Under the pieces are notes generated by a model. That model saw nothing but the letters and a program-made list of their open reading frames with translations, was not told the DNA's origin and ran no database searches. Shown piece after piece: positions 1-9,549 of a stretch of DNA of 64,000 bases (position 1 is the first letter of the stretch; the number at the start of each line of letters is the position of its first letter). The stretch is from an uncultured Agathobaculum sp. Its GTDB lineage: Bacteria; Bacillota; Clostridia; Oscillospirales; Butyricicoccaceae. A program made the translations under genes and the position numbers. The stretch spans positions 1 to 64,000 of the forward strand of contig CALWUJ010000010.1 in the NCBI GenBank assembly GCA_944384725.1, written 5' to 3'.

Positions 1-78
1 AACTCTCATTTTACAGGAGCCCTAATGGCTTGTCTATTTCCTATGCATTTTTGCGAACTCGATTATACGCTATCAATG

Positions 79-121
79 GAAAAATAATACAATGTTAATA
101 TGCCATTAAAAGTATTGTATT
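79..121 (-). terminator. Intrinsic terminator overlapping the end of bglF
   Basis: Arms AATACAAT (86-93) and ATTGTATT (114-121) are perfectly complementary and enclose the bglF stop codon. On the minus strand the hairpin is followed by ATTTTTC. The stem is A+T-rich and the loop long, so it may be weak. Nothing else is visible in bases 1-78. Confidence 0.5.
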
Positions 122-1987
122 TTCCCCACAGGAACACCCTGGTTCAGGTACGGTGATCTTGGAATAGTCTTGCGTGTTGGTGACAATTACAGGAGTGGTT
201 ACATCGTAACCTGCATCGATAATTTCTTGCCGGTCAAAGGTCAGCAGCAGATCCCCCGTATGCACAATATCCCCATTCTGAATTGTCGGATGAAAGAACT
301 TTCCCTTTAGGTTCACTGTATCGATACCGACATGAATCAGCACCTCAATGCCGCTATCGCCTTTTAATCCGATGGCATGACCTGTCTCAAACAGAGCGGT
401 TACTGTTCCATCAAACGGTGCGCGCACCTCCCCATTGGTTGGGATAATCGCTGCGCCCTTGCCCAATACTTCGGACGAAAAGGTAGCGTCCTGCACCTCT
501 GATAGTGCGATCTCCTGGCCTTGCAACGGAGCGTAAACTGTTATCGGATTGACAGCCCCATGCTTCTGAGACGTCTGTATCTGCGTCTGCGTCACCGGTG
601 CATCTGTATTCTGTACAGCAGGCTTTTCCACAATATCTTCAAAGCCTATGAGCAAAGTGAATACAAACGTTGCTGCCGCAGTTACCAAGATGGTCAACGC
701 GGCAAATAATAAACTCTCCAAACGACCGTCTTCTACATACTGCAGAATACTGACCACAGCAGGGGTCGCAATGCCAAAGCACTTGAGCGATACAAACCCA
801 CCAAACAGGCCGCCCATGGCGGCACCCAAACAAGCACCCAGCATCGGTCGCTTCAGTTTCATTGTTACGCCGTAAAGTGCTGGCTCAGTGATTCCTGCAA
901 ACAAACCGGTAACGGCTGCAGCTGCAGCTGCCTGCTTCAGTTTCCTGTTGCGGCTGCGCACTGCGACGGCCGCCGCCGCTGCTCCCTGCGCCATATTGGC
1001 GCATAGTTCGCTGATACAAATGAAGTTCTCAAACCCAACCGACGCAATTACACCCAACTTGATCGGTGTTAGCGCGTGATGCACGCCTGCCATAACGATA
1101 AAGGGATAAATCCCGGCAAGCACTCCAACCGCGACAAACCCCAGATGGTTTCGAATCCAATAAATCACACCGGTCAACACATCTCCGACAATCGATCCGA
1201 GAGGACCGAGTACAAAAAGTGCCAGCAACGCGCAAATCAGGACAACCAGCAGCGGCTGCAAAAAATTCTTGGCAATTTTAGGCGAGACACGATCTGCAAA
1301 CTGCTCGATATACCGTTGCACCCATACCGCAAAGATGATCGGAAAGATGGTATAAGCGTACTGCGTCGGCAAAAAGGTCAGAAACGATGTCTGCTGTATA
1401 CCCTCTAGTAGCGTAGTTATGTCCGGGTGCATCAGCACTAACGCAGTGCCCGCGGCGTAATACGGGTTTGCGCCGAACTGTTTAGCCGCTGATACGGCCA
1501 CAAGTACTGGGAAAAAGTAAAACGCTGCATCTCCGATAATATTTAGCAGATAATAGACTGCACCATCTTTGGATAATATCCCCACCATGTGGAGCAGAGT
1601 AATTAAGATGCGCACCATAGCCGCACCCATAATCGGTGGGATTACCGGTGCCATCACGCCCGAAATAACATCCATTAACCGAGCGACTATCCCTTTCTTT
1701 TCCGGTGTTTTCTCCTGAGGTTCGGCCTGAGGCTGATCGGCAAAGCTGCCCAGCCGATTTAGTTCCGTGTAAACATGGGCAACGTCGTTACCGATGATGA
1801 TTTGATATTGTCCAGCCTGCCGCATCACACCGACCACGCCCGTGATGCTTTTTACCACTTCGTCATCTATTTTAGCGTTGTCCCGCAGCACAAAGCGCAA
1901 GCGTGTCATACAGTGAACAACACTTTTTACATTCCCCGGTCCTCCGACCGCGTGCAGTATCTGCTCAGCAATGCTCGCATAATCCAT
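95..1987 (-). CDS. bglF: PTS beta-glucoside transporter subunit IIBCA (BglF/BglP type)
   Basis: This 630-residue membrane permease takes up aryl-beta-glucosides or cellobiose-type sugars and phosphorylates them with phosphate from HPr. Domains run IIB-IIC-IIA. The IIB domain holds the phospho-cysteine C26 in VHCMTRLRF. A hydrophobic IIC channel covers about residues 105-455. The C-terminal IIA domain shows the active-site histidine in LIHVGIDTV. Length is normal for the family. The ATG at 1987 follows AAGGGG at a spacing of 9. The gene lies after licT on the same strand, behind an RAT/terminator, so expression should need the antiterminator. Exact sugar specificity cannot be read from the sequence. 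Confidence 0.95.
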   Translation of the reverse strand: MDYASIAEQILHAVGGPGNVKSVVHCMTRLRFVLRDNAKIDDEVVKSITGVVGVMRQAGQYQIIIGNDVAHVYTELNRLGSFADQPQAEPQEKTPEKKGIVARLMDVISGVMAPVIPPIMGAAMVRILITLLHMVGILSKDGAVYYLLNIIGDAAFYFFPVLVAVSAAKQFGANPYYAAGTALVLMHPDITTLLEGIQQTSFLTFLPTQYAYTIFPIIFAVWVQRYIEQFADRVSPKIAKNFLQPLLVVLICALLALFVLGPLGSIVGDVLTGVIYWIRNHLGFVAVGVLAGIYPFIVMAGVHHALTPIKLGVIASVGFENFICISELCANMAQGAAAAAVAVRSRNRKLKQAAAAAAVTGLFAGITEPALYGVTMKLKRPMLGACLGAAMGGLFGGFVSLKCFGIATPAVVSILQYVEDGRLESLLFAALTILVTAAATFVFTLLIGFEDIVEKPAVQNTDAPVTQTQIQTSQKHGAVNPITVYAPLQGQEIALSEVQDATFSSEVLGKGAAIIPTNGEVRAPFDGTVTALFETGHAIGLKGDSGIEVLIHVGIDTVNLKGKFFHPTIQNGDIVHTGDLLLTFDRQEIIDAGYDVTTPVIVTNTQDYSKITVPEPGCSCGENTILLMAY

Positions 1988-2018
1988 ATTGAAATACCCC
2001 TTTCATATCCCTTGTAAA

Positions 2019-2084
2019 CAAAAAAAGACCCGACCCTATCCCAAACGGGCAGTTTGCTGCCCGTTTGGCTCAGGATCTGGTCTT
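2019..2084 (-). terminator. Conditional terminator in the licT-bglF gap
   Basis: Two nested stems are present on the minus strand. The inner is CCAAACGGGCAG with CTGCCCGTTTGG and the outer is AAGACC with GGTCTT, followed by a T-run. The 5' arm AAGACC is also the last part of the RAT at 2079-2107. The two structures are therefore mutually exclusive, as in bgl/lic operons. Confidence 0.85.
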
Positions 2085-2107
2085 GCTGAACTGAATCATA
2101 ACAAACC
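2079..2107 (-). promoter_or_regulatory. RAT-like ribonucleic antiterminator upstream of bglF
   Basis: The minus strand reads GGTTTGTTAT...CAGCAAGACC over 29 nt. This is the same length and layout as the RAT of bgl/lic operons (GGATTGTTAC...GCAGGCAAAACC). Its 3' end overlaps the first terminator arm. Binding of the BglG/LicT-type protein here is inferred from that family. Confidence 0.75.
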
Positions 2108-2117
2108 GATTGCATTA

Positions 2118-2966
2118 TTACTTTGTTTCCTGCTCCTCATCCAAAATTCGCTTGAGGTGGATGAGAAGATAGAGCGACTCGTCAATGCTCAAGGTGTAAT
2201 CATATTTTTTTTGAATAAACTCAGCCACTTTTTGCACACCGGAAAAAACATAAGTGTTCTGCTCAATCAACACATCGTAAATTTCTTTCATGCTGTCCTT
2301 ATAAGGCTCATGGCTAAAGATACGCGCAGAAAAAAACTTCAAATGCGTGATAAACCGCTGATAGGAAAAGGAATCCTCGTGAAACACAATTTTGAAATGC
2401 AGTCGAATAATGTGCAGGATCGTATTGATTAGTTCTGTCATTTTCTGCACATCTGCCGGAGTGTTATTGTCCAACTCGGAGGCGATAATATGCATAGCGA
2501 TGAACGCAGCCTCGTCCGTACCGAGTTCGACACCTGTCGCCTCGCGAATCCAGCGAATCCCCTTGAGCCCGACAGCATATTCCTTGGGATAAAACTTCTG
2601 GACATCTGGCCGAATCATGTTTTTCAACTCAATACCAGCCTGATGCCGATCAAGCGCAGAGTTGATATGGTCTGTCAAAGTGACATAAAGTGTGTCCTTG
2701 ATTTTCAGACCCTCTTCAATCCGGGCAGCTTGTACAACCTTTTCTGCAATATCAAGATATTTTTCTGAAACTGCCTGCACAAATTCCTGCAGCTTACGGC
2801 TTTCCTCGTTGCTTTCCAAACGATAGATACGATCGACTAGTGCGTCATCAAGCAATTCACCGCGCTTCTTGCGAAAGCCGATCCCTGCACCGGTAACAAT
2901 AATCTCACGCCCGTCCGGATCGAGCGTAACGACCGCATTTGTATTCAAAACCCGGATGATGTTCAC
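2118..2966 (-). CDS. licT: BglG/LicT-family transcription antiterminator
   Basis: The product is about 282 residues: an N-terminal RNA-binding CAT domain (VNIIRVLNTNAVV...) and two PTS-regulated PRD domains with conserved histidines. It should bind RAT hairpins and allow transcription of beta-glucoside genes. It is turned off by phosphorylation from a cognate EII and activated by HPr-dependent phosphorylation. An upstream in-frame ATG at 3059 lies inside the leader. The GTG at 2966 is chosen because it follows AGGGGG at a spacing of 8 and begins exactly where LicT homologues begin. It is first in the licT-bglF operon and has its own RAT/terminator, so it autoregulates. Confidence 0.92.
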   Translation of the reverse strand: MNIIRVLNTNAVVTLDPDGREIIVTGAGIGFRKKRGELLDDALVDRIYRLESNEESRKLQEFVQAVSEKYLDIAEKVVQAARIEEGLKIKDTLYVTLTDHINSALDRHQAGIELKNMIRPDVQKFYPKEYAVGLKGIRWIREATGVELGTDEAAFIAMHIIASELDNNTPADVQKMTELINTILHIIRLHFKIVFHEDSFSYQRFITHLKFFSARIFSHEPYKDSMKEIYDVLIEQNTYVFSGVQKVAEFIQKKYDYTLSIDESLYLLIHLKRILDEEQETK

Positions 2967-2983
2967 AGTTTCGTCCCCCTGAT

Positions 2984-3034
2984 GAAAAAAACTGTCTATA
3001 ACGTCTCTTCGACCACGCAGACGCCATAAACAGT
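2984..3034 (-). terminator. Conditional terminator in the licT leader
   Basis: On the minus strand ACTGT/ACAGT and AGACG/CGTCT form a two-step stem followed by seven T. The 5' arm lies in the 3' end of the RAT at 3032-3062, which marks an RAT-controlled attenuator. Confidence 0.7.
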
Positions 3035-3062
3035 CTTGCTTACCCTGAAGTAATAACAAACC
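3032..3062 (-). promoter_or_regulatory. RAT-like antiterminator in the licT leader
   Basis: The minus strand reads GGTTTGTTATTAC...GTAAGCAAGACT over 31 nt, with TTAC/GTAA forming the upper stem. It is almost the same element as the RAT at 3286-3316 on the other strand. The loop is two bases longer than the classic 29-nt RAT. Confidence 0.7.
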
Positions 3063-3070
3063 TTTCTTAA

Positions 3071-3099
3071 ATCATACCACTGCATATCCATCTTGTCTA
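3071..3099 (-). promoter_or_regulatory. Sigma-A promoter of licT-bglF
   Basis: Minus-strand -35 TAGACA, 17-bp spacer and -10 TATGAT lie just upstream of the licT RAT, so the transcript would begin before the RAT as required. Confidence 0.7.
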
Positions 3100-3241
3100 T
3101 ATCCTTTGTCATTTTTGGCGGTTTGTCTATTTCCAAAGATGTGGTTTTGTGAGTTCTGTGAAAACGAAACACATTGCCTGCTATTATGCACAAAAATAGC
3201 AAACAAAAACAAAGCAATATTCCAAAATATACAATTGGGGC

Positions 3242-3270
3242 TGGACAAGTGCAGCATATGGTGCTACGAT
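3242..3270 (+). promoter_or_regulatory. Sigma-A promoter of the GH1-PTS operon
   Basis: A -35-like TGGACA, 17-bp spacer and -10-like TACGAT sit 15 bp before the plus-strand RAT. It mirrors the divergent promoter at 3071-3099. About 140 bp separate the two, with no gene between. Confidence 0.6.
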
Positions 3271-3285
3271 AAGAGCACGGAAACA

Positions 3286-3316
3286 AGTTTGTTATTACGT
3301 AAGGGTAAGCAAGACT
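3286..3316 (+). promoter_or_regulatory. RAT-like antiterminator upstream of the GH1 gene
   Basis: The plus strand reads AGTTTGTTATTACG...GGGTAAGCAAGACT over 31 nt with the TTAC/GTAA upper stem. The 3' AAGACT is the first arm of the terminator at 3311-3367. It matches the RAT in the licT leader, so both operons should answer to the same antiterminator. Confidence 0.7.
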
Positions 3317-3367
3317 GTTTGCAGCATCTACAAAGGTGGATGCTGTGAGCAGTCTTTTCTTTTTTTC
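3311..3367 (+). terminator. Conditional terminator upstream of the GH1 gene
   Basis: AAGACTG pairs with CAGTCTT and CAGCATC with GATGCTG, followed by TTCTTTTTTT. The stem competes with the overlapping RAT. Confidence 0.8.
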
Positions 3368-3391
3368 CTGAGGTAATGCAGACACGATTGA

Positions 3392-4870
<1,479 letters not shown>

Positions 4871-4886
4871 TTAGGAGGAATATAAA

Positions 4887-5195
4887 ATGATTATCAGATT
4901 GTTTTGCGCAGCAGGCATGTCCACTAGCTTACTGGTCAACAAAATGAAGGAAGCCGCCGTCCAGAAGGGCAAGGACGCGGAGATCGAAGCATTTCCGATT
5001 GCGGAGATTGACCGCATGACCGACGGCATTGACGTGGCACTGCTCGGGCCGCAGGTTGGCTTTCAGCTGGAAAAGGCCAAGAAGATCTGCGAACCCAAGG
5101 GCATCCCGGTAGCTGTCATCCCGATGACAGATTACGGCATGTGCAACGGAATGAATGTTCTCAAGTTTGCTTATCAGCTGGCAAAAAACAAATAA
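4887..5195 (+). CDS. celA: PTS lactose/cellobiose-type IIB component
   Basis: This small 102-residue cytoplasmic phosphocarrier accepts phosphate from IIA and passes it to the sugar bound by IIC. The phosphocysteine loop is visible at the N-terminus as LFCAAGMSTSLL, as in CelA/ChbB/LicB. The start follows AGGAGG closely, and the gene begins 16 bp after the GH1 stop. The symbol follows the cel nomenclature. Confidence 0.92.
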   Translation: MIIRLFCAAGMSTSLLVNKMKEAAVQKGKDAEIEAFPIAEIDRMTDGIDVALLGPQVGFQLEKAKKICEPKGIPVAVIPMTDYGMCNGMNVLKFAYQLAKNK

Positions 5196-5216
5196 ATACA
5201 TAAGGGAAAGACATAT

Positions 5217-5235
5217 TGCGCTGGTATAGCGCAAG
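5217..5235 (+). other. Hairpin in the IIB-IIC gap
   Basis: TTGCGCT and AGCGCAA form a perfect 7-bp stem 22 bp after the IIB stop. There is no T-run. The 175-bp gap is long for this operon and no ORF in it can be supported. It could be a processing or mRNA-stability element. Confidence 0.35.
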
Positions 5236-5370
5236 GGTAGTATGCGATGCCACGCTGTTCCCCCTTTCGAAGCTTTGCAGAACTGTCTCTGTCGAAAAAT
5301 GTTCTGTGCATTCGTCCTGGAGACATGGTGCGGCACCATCATAAGAGAAACAGAAGAAAGGATGACAATT

Positions 5371-6684
5371 ATGGGGAAGTGGATCAACGAACATCTGATT
5401 CCTAAAATTCTGGCGTTTGTCAACACCAAGGCGGTTCAGTCGATCAAGGACGGCATGGTTTACACAATGCCGCTGTTAATCGTTGGCTCAATTTTTCTGA
5501 TTTTAGCCAACCTGCCTGTCAAGCAGGCTGCGGACGCATTGGCAGCTGCCGGTATCACTACGATCCTCAGTCAAGCCTGTGGTGCAACCTTTAACATCAG
5601 CGCCATCATCGCGGTTATTGGCATTTCCTATACTTATGTTAAGCTGGAAAAGCAAGAGCCGCTGAGCGGTTCGATGATCGCGCTGGCAGTATTCCTGCTG
5701 CTGCAGCCGTCCTCCGTGCAGACTGAAAGCGGTGATCTTGTCAGCAACATCATCAACAAGGACTGGACTGCGGGCAAGGGAATGATCGGCGCAATCATTA
5801 TTGGTCTGCTAGTCGGTTATCTGTACTCTTGGTTCTTGAAAAAGAACATCAAAATTAAAATGCCCAACGGCGTACCTGCGGGCGTTGCCAATGCGTTCTC
5901 TGCGCTGATCCCTGCGGTGGCCATCGTCATTCTTGCAACCATTATTCACGGCATCTTCTCTATGGGCTTGCATACCACCGCGATTGAAGCAATCTATAAG
6001 ATCATTCAGACCCCGTTGCAAGGCATGACCGACTCGTTGGGCGGTGCGCTTCTTATGTGCTTTACCGGTCCGTTCCTGTGGATCTTCGGAGTACACGGTA
6101 CGACGATCGTCGGCGGCGTCATGAGTGGCCTGCTGCAGGCTAACAGCTTGGAAAATCAGGCCATTCTGGATAAGGGTCTAGAACTGACCGTCGCCAACGG
6201 CGGCCATATCGTTACCGCGCAATTCTATGACCTGTTCATCAATGTCACTGGTGCCGGCCTGACTATTGGCCTTGTCATCTATCTGGTGGCTTTCGCCAAA
6301 GCCAAGCAATTCCGCACGTTGGGAAAACTGGAATTGATCCCCGCACTGTTCAACATCAACGAACCCATCATGTTTGGTTTGCCGATCGTTATGAACCCTA
6401 TACTGGCCGTGCCGTTCATCCTGATGCCTGTCATTGCCTGCGTTTTGCAGTATTTTGCACTGGCAACTGGCCTGTGTCCGCTGTATGCCGGTGTCATGGT
6501 GCCGTGGACCTGCCCGCCGATCATATCCGGCTTCCTTGTTGGCGGCTGGCGCAGTGCACTGTTACAGATTGTCATCTTAACTATTTCCTTCTTCGTGTAT
6601 ATGCCGTTTATCCGGCGGCTTGATCGGGAAACACTTGCTGCGGAAGCTGCTGCAGAAGCAAATCCAGAAGACGAAGATTGGTAA
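5371..6684 (+). CDS. celB: PTS lactose/cellobiose-type IIC permease
   Basis: This integral membrane sugar channel of about 437 residues belongs to the lactose/cellobiose superfamily, with roughly ten hydrophobic segments (for example MPLLIVGSIFLILANL). The conserved GVHGTTIV and NINEPIMFGLPIVMNP signatures are present. The frame is open back to 5242, but the ATG at 5371 is preferred: it follows GAAAGG at a spacing of 9 and matches family N-termini (MGKWINEHL...). The ATG at 5362 is too close to the ribosome binding site. It works with the IIB and IIA on either side. Confidence 0.92.
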   Translation: MGKWINEHLIPKILAFVNTKAVQSIKDGMVYTMPLLIVGSIFLILANLPVKQAADALAAAGITTILSQACGATFNISAIIAVIGISYTYVKLEKQEPLSGSMIALAVFLLLQPSSVQTESGDLVSNIINKDWTAGKGMIGAIIIGLLVGYLYSWFLKKNIKIKMPNGVPAGVANAFSALIPAVAIVILATIIHGIFSMGLHTTAIEAIYKIIQTPLQGMTDSLGGALLMCFTGPFLWIFGVHGTTIVGGVMSGLLQANSLENQAILDKGLELTVANGGHIVTAQFYDLFINVTGAGLTIGLVIYLVAFAKAKQFRTLGKLELIPALFNINEPIMFGLPIVMNPILAVPFILMPVIACVLQYFALATGLCPLYAGVMVPWTCPPIISGFLVGGWRSALLQIVILTISFFVYMPFIRRLDRETLAAEAAAEANPEDEDW

Positions 6685-6705
6685 GCTGTTCGGAAAGGAG
6701 TTTAA

Positions 6706-7020
6706 ATGATGTCCGAAGAACTATCTACCACCTGTTTTGAAATCATCACCTATGTTGGAACAGCACGATCCTGCTTTATCAATGCTATTCAATGTGCCAA
6801 ACAGAATGACTTTACACAAGCGGAAAGCTTAATTAAGCAAGGCGACGAAGCCTTTGTGCAGGGTCATAATGCCCATGCCGATCTGCTGACCAAAGAGGCA
6901 AACGGCGAATTAGGGAGTATCGGCTTATTGATGCTCCATGCGGAAGATCAGCTGATGAGTGCTGAGAGTTTCCGCATTATTGCAGAAGAGTTCATCGATC
7001 TCTATAAAAAACTGTCTTGA
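6706..7020 (+). CDS. celC: PTS lactose/cellobiose-type IIA component
   Basis: This 104-residue helical phosphocarrier takes phosphate from HPr and passes it to IIB. The phosphorylated histidine is expected in LMLHAEDQLM. The second conserved stretch HNAHADLL is also present. It begins 21 bp after IIC with GGAAAGGAG upstream. The second ATG at 6709 is an equally good start. It is the last gene of the operon, followed by a clear terminator. Confidence 0.92.
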   Translation: MMSEELSTTCFEIITYVGTARSCFINAIQCAKQNDFTQAESLIKQGDEAFVQGHNAHADLLTKEANGELGSIGLLMLHAEDQLMSAESFRIIAEEFIDLYKKLS

Positions 7021-7076
7021 ACAAATCACCTTCCCCCCTCAACCGGATGGAAAAAGAGCGTCATCCGGTGCATTGC

Positions 7077-7105
7077 AAAGGCTTGCCATGGCGGCAGGCC
7101 TTTTT
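7077..7105 (+). terminator. Terminator of the GH1-PTS operon
   Basis: AAAGGCTTGCC pairs with GGCAGGCCTTT (one G-T pair), followed by T5. A second hairpin, ACCGGATG/CATCCGGT at about 7042-7069, precedes it. Confidence 0.85.
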
Positions 7106-7544
7106 GCTTTCAATGGAATACTCTATCGCTTATAAAAATAGAACTTTTCTACTTCCTCAGTAGATTCTAGTGTATCCACATCTCTTGTTTTTTGTCTTTT
7201 TTTCAATCCTATGGATGTTTTCATCTTGGCGGTCTTATATACTTTTTATTTTAACAGTCTATATCTTAGATGAAAACCTTTCATCTTTTCAATATACTAC
7301 ATCTTTGTTATATTAAGGGTGTAATCATGTCAGAGTAATTTTGTCAGAGTAACCCGCCCGGGGGACAGTCTGCCTATCCGGGTTGTACAAATGCTCGAAA
7401 CTTGATTCACCACACAACGAAGACCGTACAGAAATCCGATTTTTGGATGCTGCACGGTCTTTTTTTGTGCAGAAATTCAAAATGATCGGAGGAAACAATA
7501 ATACCGTTCTCTTCCGAAGCGAAGCAAACAAAGGAGGCGGCATA
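7106..7544. other. A+T-rich junction between PTS operon and mobile-element remnant
   Basis: No gene is supported here. The stretch holds a perfect inverted repeat AGATGAAA-ACC-TTTCATCT (7268-7286). A possible weak promoter is TTTTCA-17-TATATT near 7286-7314. GTCAGAGTAA occurs twice near 7330-7352. A plus-strand terminator sits at 7420-7467. The base composition is more A+T-rich than both flanks, which fits an element boundary. Confidence 0.4.
7420..7467 (+). terminator. Hairpin terminator/attenuator upstream of the E2-like gene
   Basis: AAGACCGT pairs with ACGGTCTT, with inner ATCC/GGAT pairs, followed by T7. It lies 78 bp before the next start codon, so it could end a transcript from the left or attenuate the element genes. 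Confidence 0.75.
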
Positions 7545-8213
7545 ATGGAGACCAATGTGCGTGAAGCGGTGCTCTATCTCAATCCGCTCAAAACCGTGGT
7601 CAAGACAGAACTGATCCGCGGAGATGGCACCCGTCTGGTCAAGCACATCCCCGGTGACGCACTGGCAAGCGAGCTAAAAGCGCACATCCATGTGGCGCCC
7701 ATGCGCAGCGGCCTGCTTCCGCCCGGCTGCATCGCGCTTACCGCTTTTCAGGACGGTTGGGACATCACGCTGGACTGCGGCTTGGATCGCTGCACCGTCT
7801 GGTATCACAACACCGAATACCCGGATTTCCCATTGCCGCGCATCCTGCTGCGGTGTCGTGTAAAAAACGGCCGGATCTCCGGTTTTGCACTCGGTATTGC
7901 GGATACCGGCATCATCACGCCGGACACCCAGATGTATCGCTGTCCCTTCCCGAACGTCAACGGATTTCACCTGTGCACTGGCAGCAACCAGTTTACCGGT
8001 TATGATACACTCTGGAAGCTGCGTTCGCTGCCCAGCCGGGTGATCTCCCTGCCGTTCGGGGACGACTACTACAAGCCGGACTGCACAAAGCTGGATTTGT
8101 CCGCCCGCGACTTATTTGAGCACTTAAAGGACAAGGCATCTTCGTACTATTACAGCGATGTGCTGATTCCGATGGGCAGAACCGTGACGGACTTTATCGG
8201 AGGTGCGCTATGA
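7545..8213 (+). CDS. Prokaryotic E2-family-D / PRTRC system protein B-like protein
   Basis: The product is 222 residues. The pattern of a beta-rich N-terminal half, then FPLPRILLRCRVKNGRISGF and MYRCPFPNVNGFHLCTGSN, resembles the PRTRC-B / Prok-E2_D family. Members are found on conjugative and plasmid-like elements and are predicted to share the ubiquitin-conjugating-enzyme fold. The conserved Cys within HLCTGSN may be the E2-like position. The start follows AAAGGAGG. The frame is open upstream to 7383, but that part covers the terminator. It overlaps the next gene by ATGA, so the two are coupled. Biochemical role is unknown; the family call is from remembered signatures. Confidence 0.6.
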   Translation: METNVREAVLYLNPLKTVVKTELIRGDGTRLVKHIPGDALASELKAHIHVAPMRSGLLPPGCIALTAFQDGWDITLDCGLDRCTVWYHNTEYPDFPLPRILLRCRVKNGRISGFALGIADTGIITPDTQMYRCPFPNVNGFHLCTGSNQFTGYDTLWKLRSLPSRVISLPFGDDYYKPDCTKLDLSARDLFEHLKDKASSYYYSDVLIPMGRTVTDFIGGAL

Positions 8214-8989
8214 CAGGGCAGGAACTGAGACGGCAGCTTTGTGAGCCTTTTGCCGCCGCGGATGTCGAGTGGCGCGTGACCAAAATGCGAAACTCAAACA
8301 GCGAGGGACTGGTCGTAGCGTTCATCGACAGCCGTGCGATCCAGAACCGTCTGGACGATGTGGTAGGGCCGTTTTGCTGGCGCACGCGGTTCATTCCGTG
8401 GCACCAGTACGTTCCGAAACCGGGCAAATACGATGACCCGTCCGAGGTAAAGACACCCGTATCTTCCCAACTCTGCGGGCTCTCGATCTATCTGGAGGAG
8501 CGTAAAGAGTGGATAGAAAAGGTAGACGGCGCAGAAAACACCGACATTGAAGCCATCAAGGGCGGTATTTCGGACAGCTTCAAGCGTGCGTCTGTGCTTT
8601 GGGGCGTCGGCCGCTATTTGTACGAGATCCCGGCCAAATGGGTGTCACTGGACAAGTACAAGCAGATCGCCCGTCCGGCGGAACTCATTGCGTACTACGC
8701 AGAGCAGCTGCAAAAGCTGGGACTCGCTTCGGCGCAATCGCCGGGCACCGGCAATGCGCCGGCGGATATTTACGCCGTGCGCGGCCTGCAGCCCGCACCC
8801 ATGCAGGGCTATCCGGCCGCGGCGCGGGTCGATCTGGTCACGCCGGATAATCGTGCGCTCAAAGTGTTCAGTCTGGGCGTAAAGCCCGGTCTGGCCAGCG
8901 GCGTGCGCATCCAAGGCGCAAAGATCGTGCAGAGGAACAGTGCCGGCGGTATGTACTATGAGCTACAGGACTACCGGACGGCAGCGTGA
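8210..8989 (+). CDS. Rad52/Rad22-family single-strand annealing protein
   Basis: This 259-residue protein resembles the Rad52-like proteins of phages and integrative elements. It shows EWRVTKM near the start, VVGPFCWRTRF in the middle, and the signature GGISDSFKRASVLWGVGRYLY at about residues 112-132. Such proteins anneal complementary single strands during recombination or replication of the element. The C-terminal third looks like a flexible tail. It overlaps the preceding stop by 4 bp. The SMC-like ATPase gene begins 11 bp after its stop, giving a recombination cluster. Confidence 0.75.
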   Translation: MTGQELRRQLCEPFAAADVEWRVTKMRNSNSEGLVVAFIDSRAIQNRLDDVVGPFCWRTRFIPWHQYVPKPGKYDDPSEVKTPVSSQLCGLSIYLEERKEWIEKVDGAENTDIEAIKGGISDSFKRASVLWGVGRYLYEIPAKWVSLDKYKQIARPAELIAYYAEQLQKLGLASAQSPGTGNAPADIYAVRGLQPAPMQGYPAAARVDLVTPDNRALKVFSLGVKPGLASGVRIQGAKIVQRNSAGGMYYELQDYRTAA

Positions 8990-9000
8990 GAGGAGGAATC

Positions 9001-9549
9001 ATGACGGCACAGTTTTCGGCTTTGCAGATCGAAACGCTGAAGGTGACCGGCTTTGGCCGGTTCGCCGCCGAGCAGGAATGGTCTTTCGGTTCGATGACCA
9101 CGGTCACCGGCCACAATGCACAGGGCAAAAGTACGATCGCAGACGCGATCGCCTGTGCCCTGACCGGCGCGCCGTTCCTCCGCGTGGAGATGCTTGTCCG
9201 CACGGACGACGGCCAGACGCATGAGATCCGCCGGGTGCGGCAGAACAGCAAATGCATTCTTTCCGTGGACGGCACAACGACCACGCAGGAACGCTTTGCC
9301 GAACGCTTCGGCAGTCGTGACCTCATTCTGTCCCTGCTCAATCCTCTGTATTTCACCGAGGTATTGAGCGGCAGCGGCCGCAAGCTGATCGAGCAGTATC
9401 TTCCGCCGGTAGCGCATGAAGCGGTCATGGCAAAGCTTTCAGGAGCTTTTCAAGGATCGCAGACGGGAAGGACGCAAGCTGGCGCAAAAGCTGCTGTCCG
9501 TTTACCTCAATCTGCTGATGGCCTACCCGGATCAGCCGTATGGGCATAA
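9001..9549 (+). pseudogene. SMC/RecF-type ATPase, truncated N-terminal remnant
   Basis: The first ~145 residues form the N-terminal half of an SMC-like ATPase: an IETLKVTGFGRF strand, Walker A GHNAQGKST, and NPLYFTEVLSGSG before the expected coiled coil. Near base 9434 the native reading ends. The same DNA continues in another frame as a helicase C-terminus (9434-10045), while this frame runs through out-of-frame residues to a stop at 9549. The coiled coil, signature motif, Walker B and C-terminal half are absent, so the protein cannot be a working SMC ATPase. The start has AGGAGG 5 bp upstream. Confidence 0.75.

Noticed and set aside
3157..3174. cre-like sequence TGTGAAAACGAAACACAT between the divergent bgl operons
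   Set aside because: It matches the left half of the CcpA consensus but fails at two positions of the right half; too weak to call, though carbon catabolite control would make sense here.
5242..5370. N-terminal extension of the IIC permease
   Set aside because: Cysteine-rich, unlike the family, and without a ribosome binding site; start at 5371 fits.
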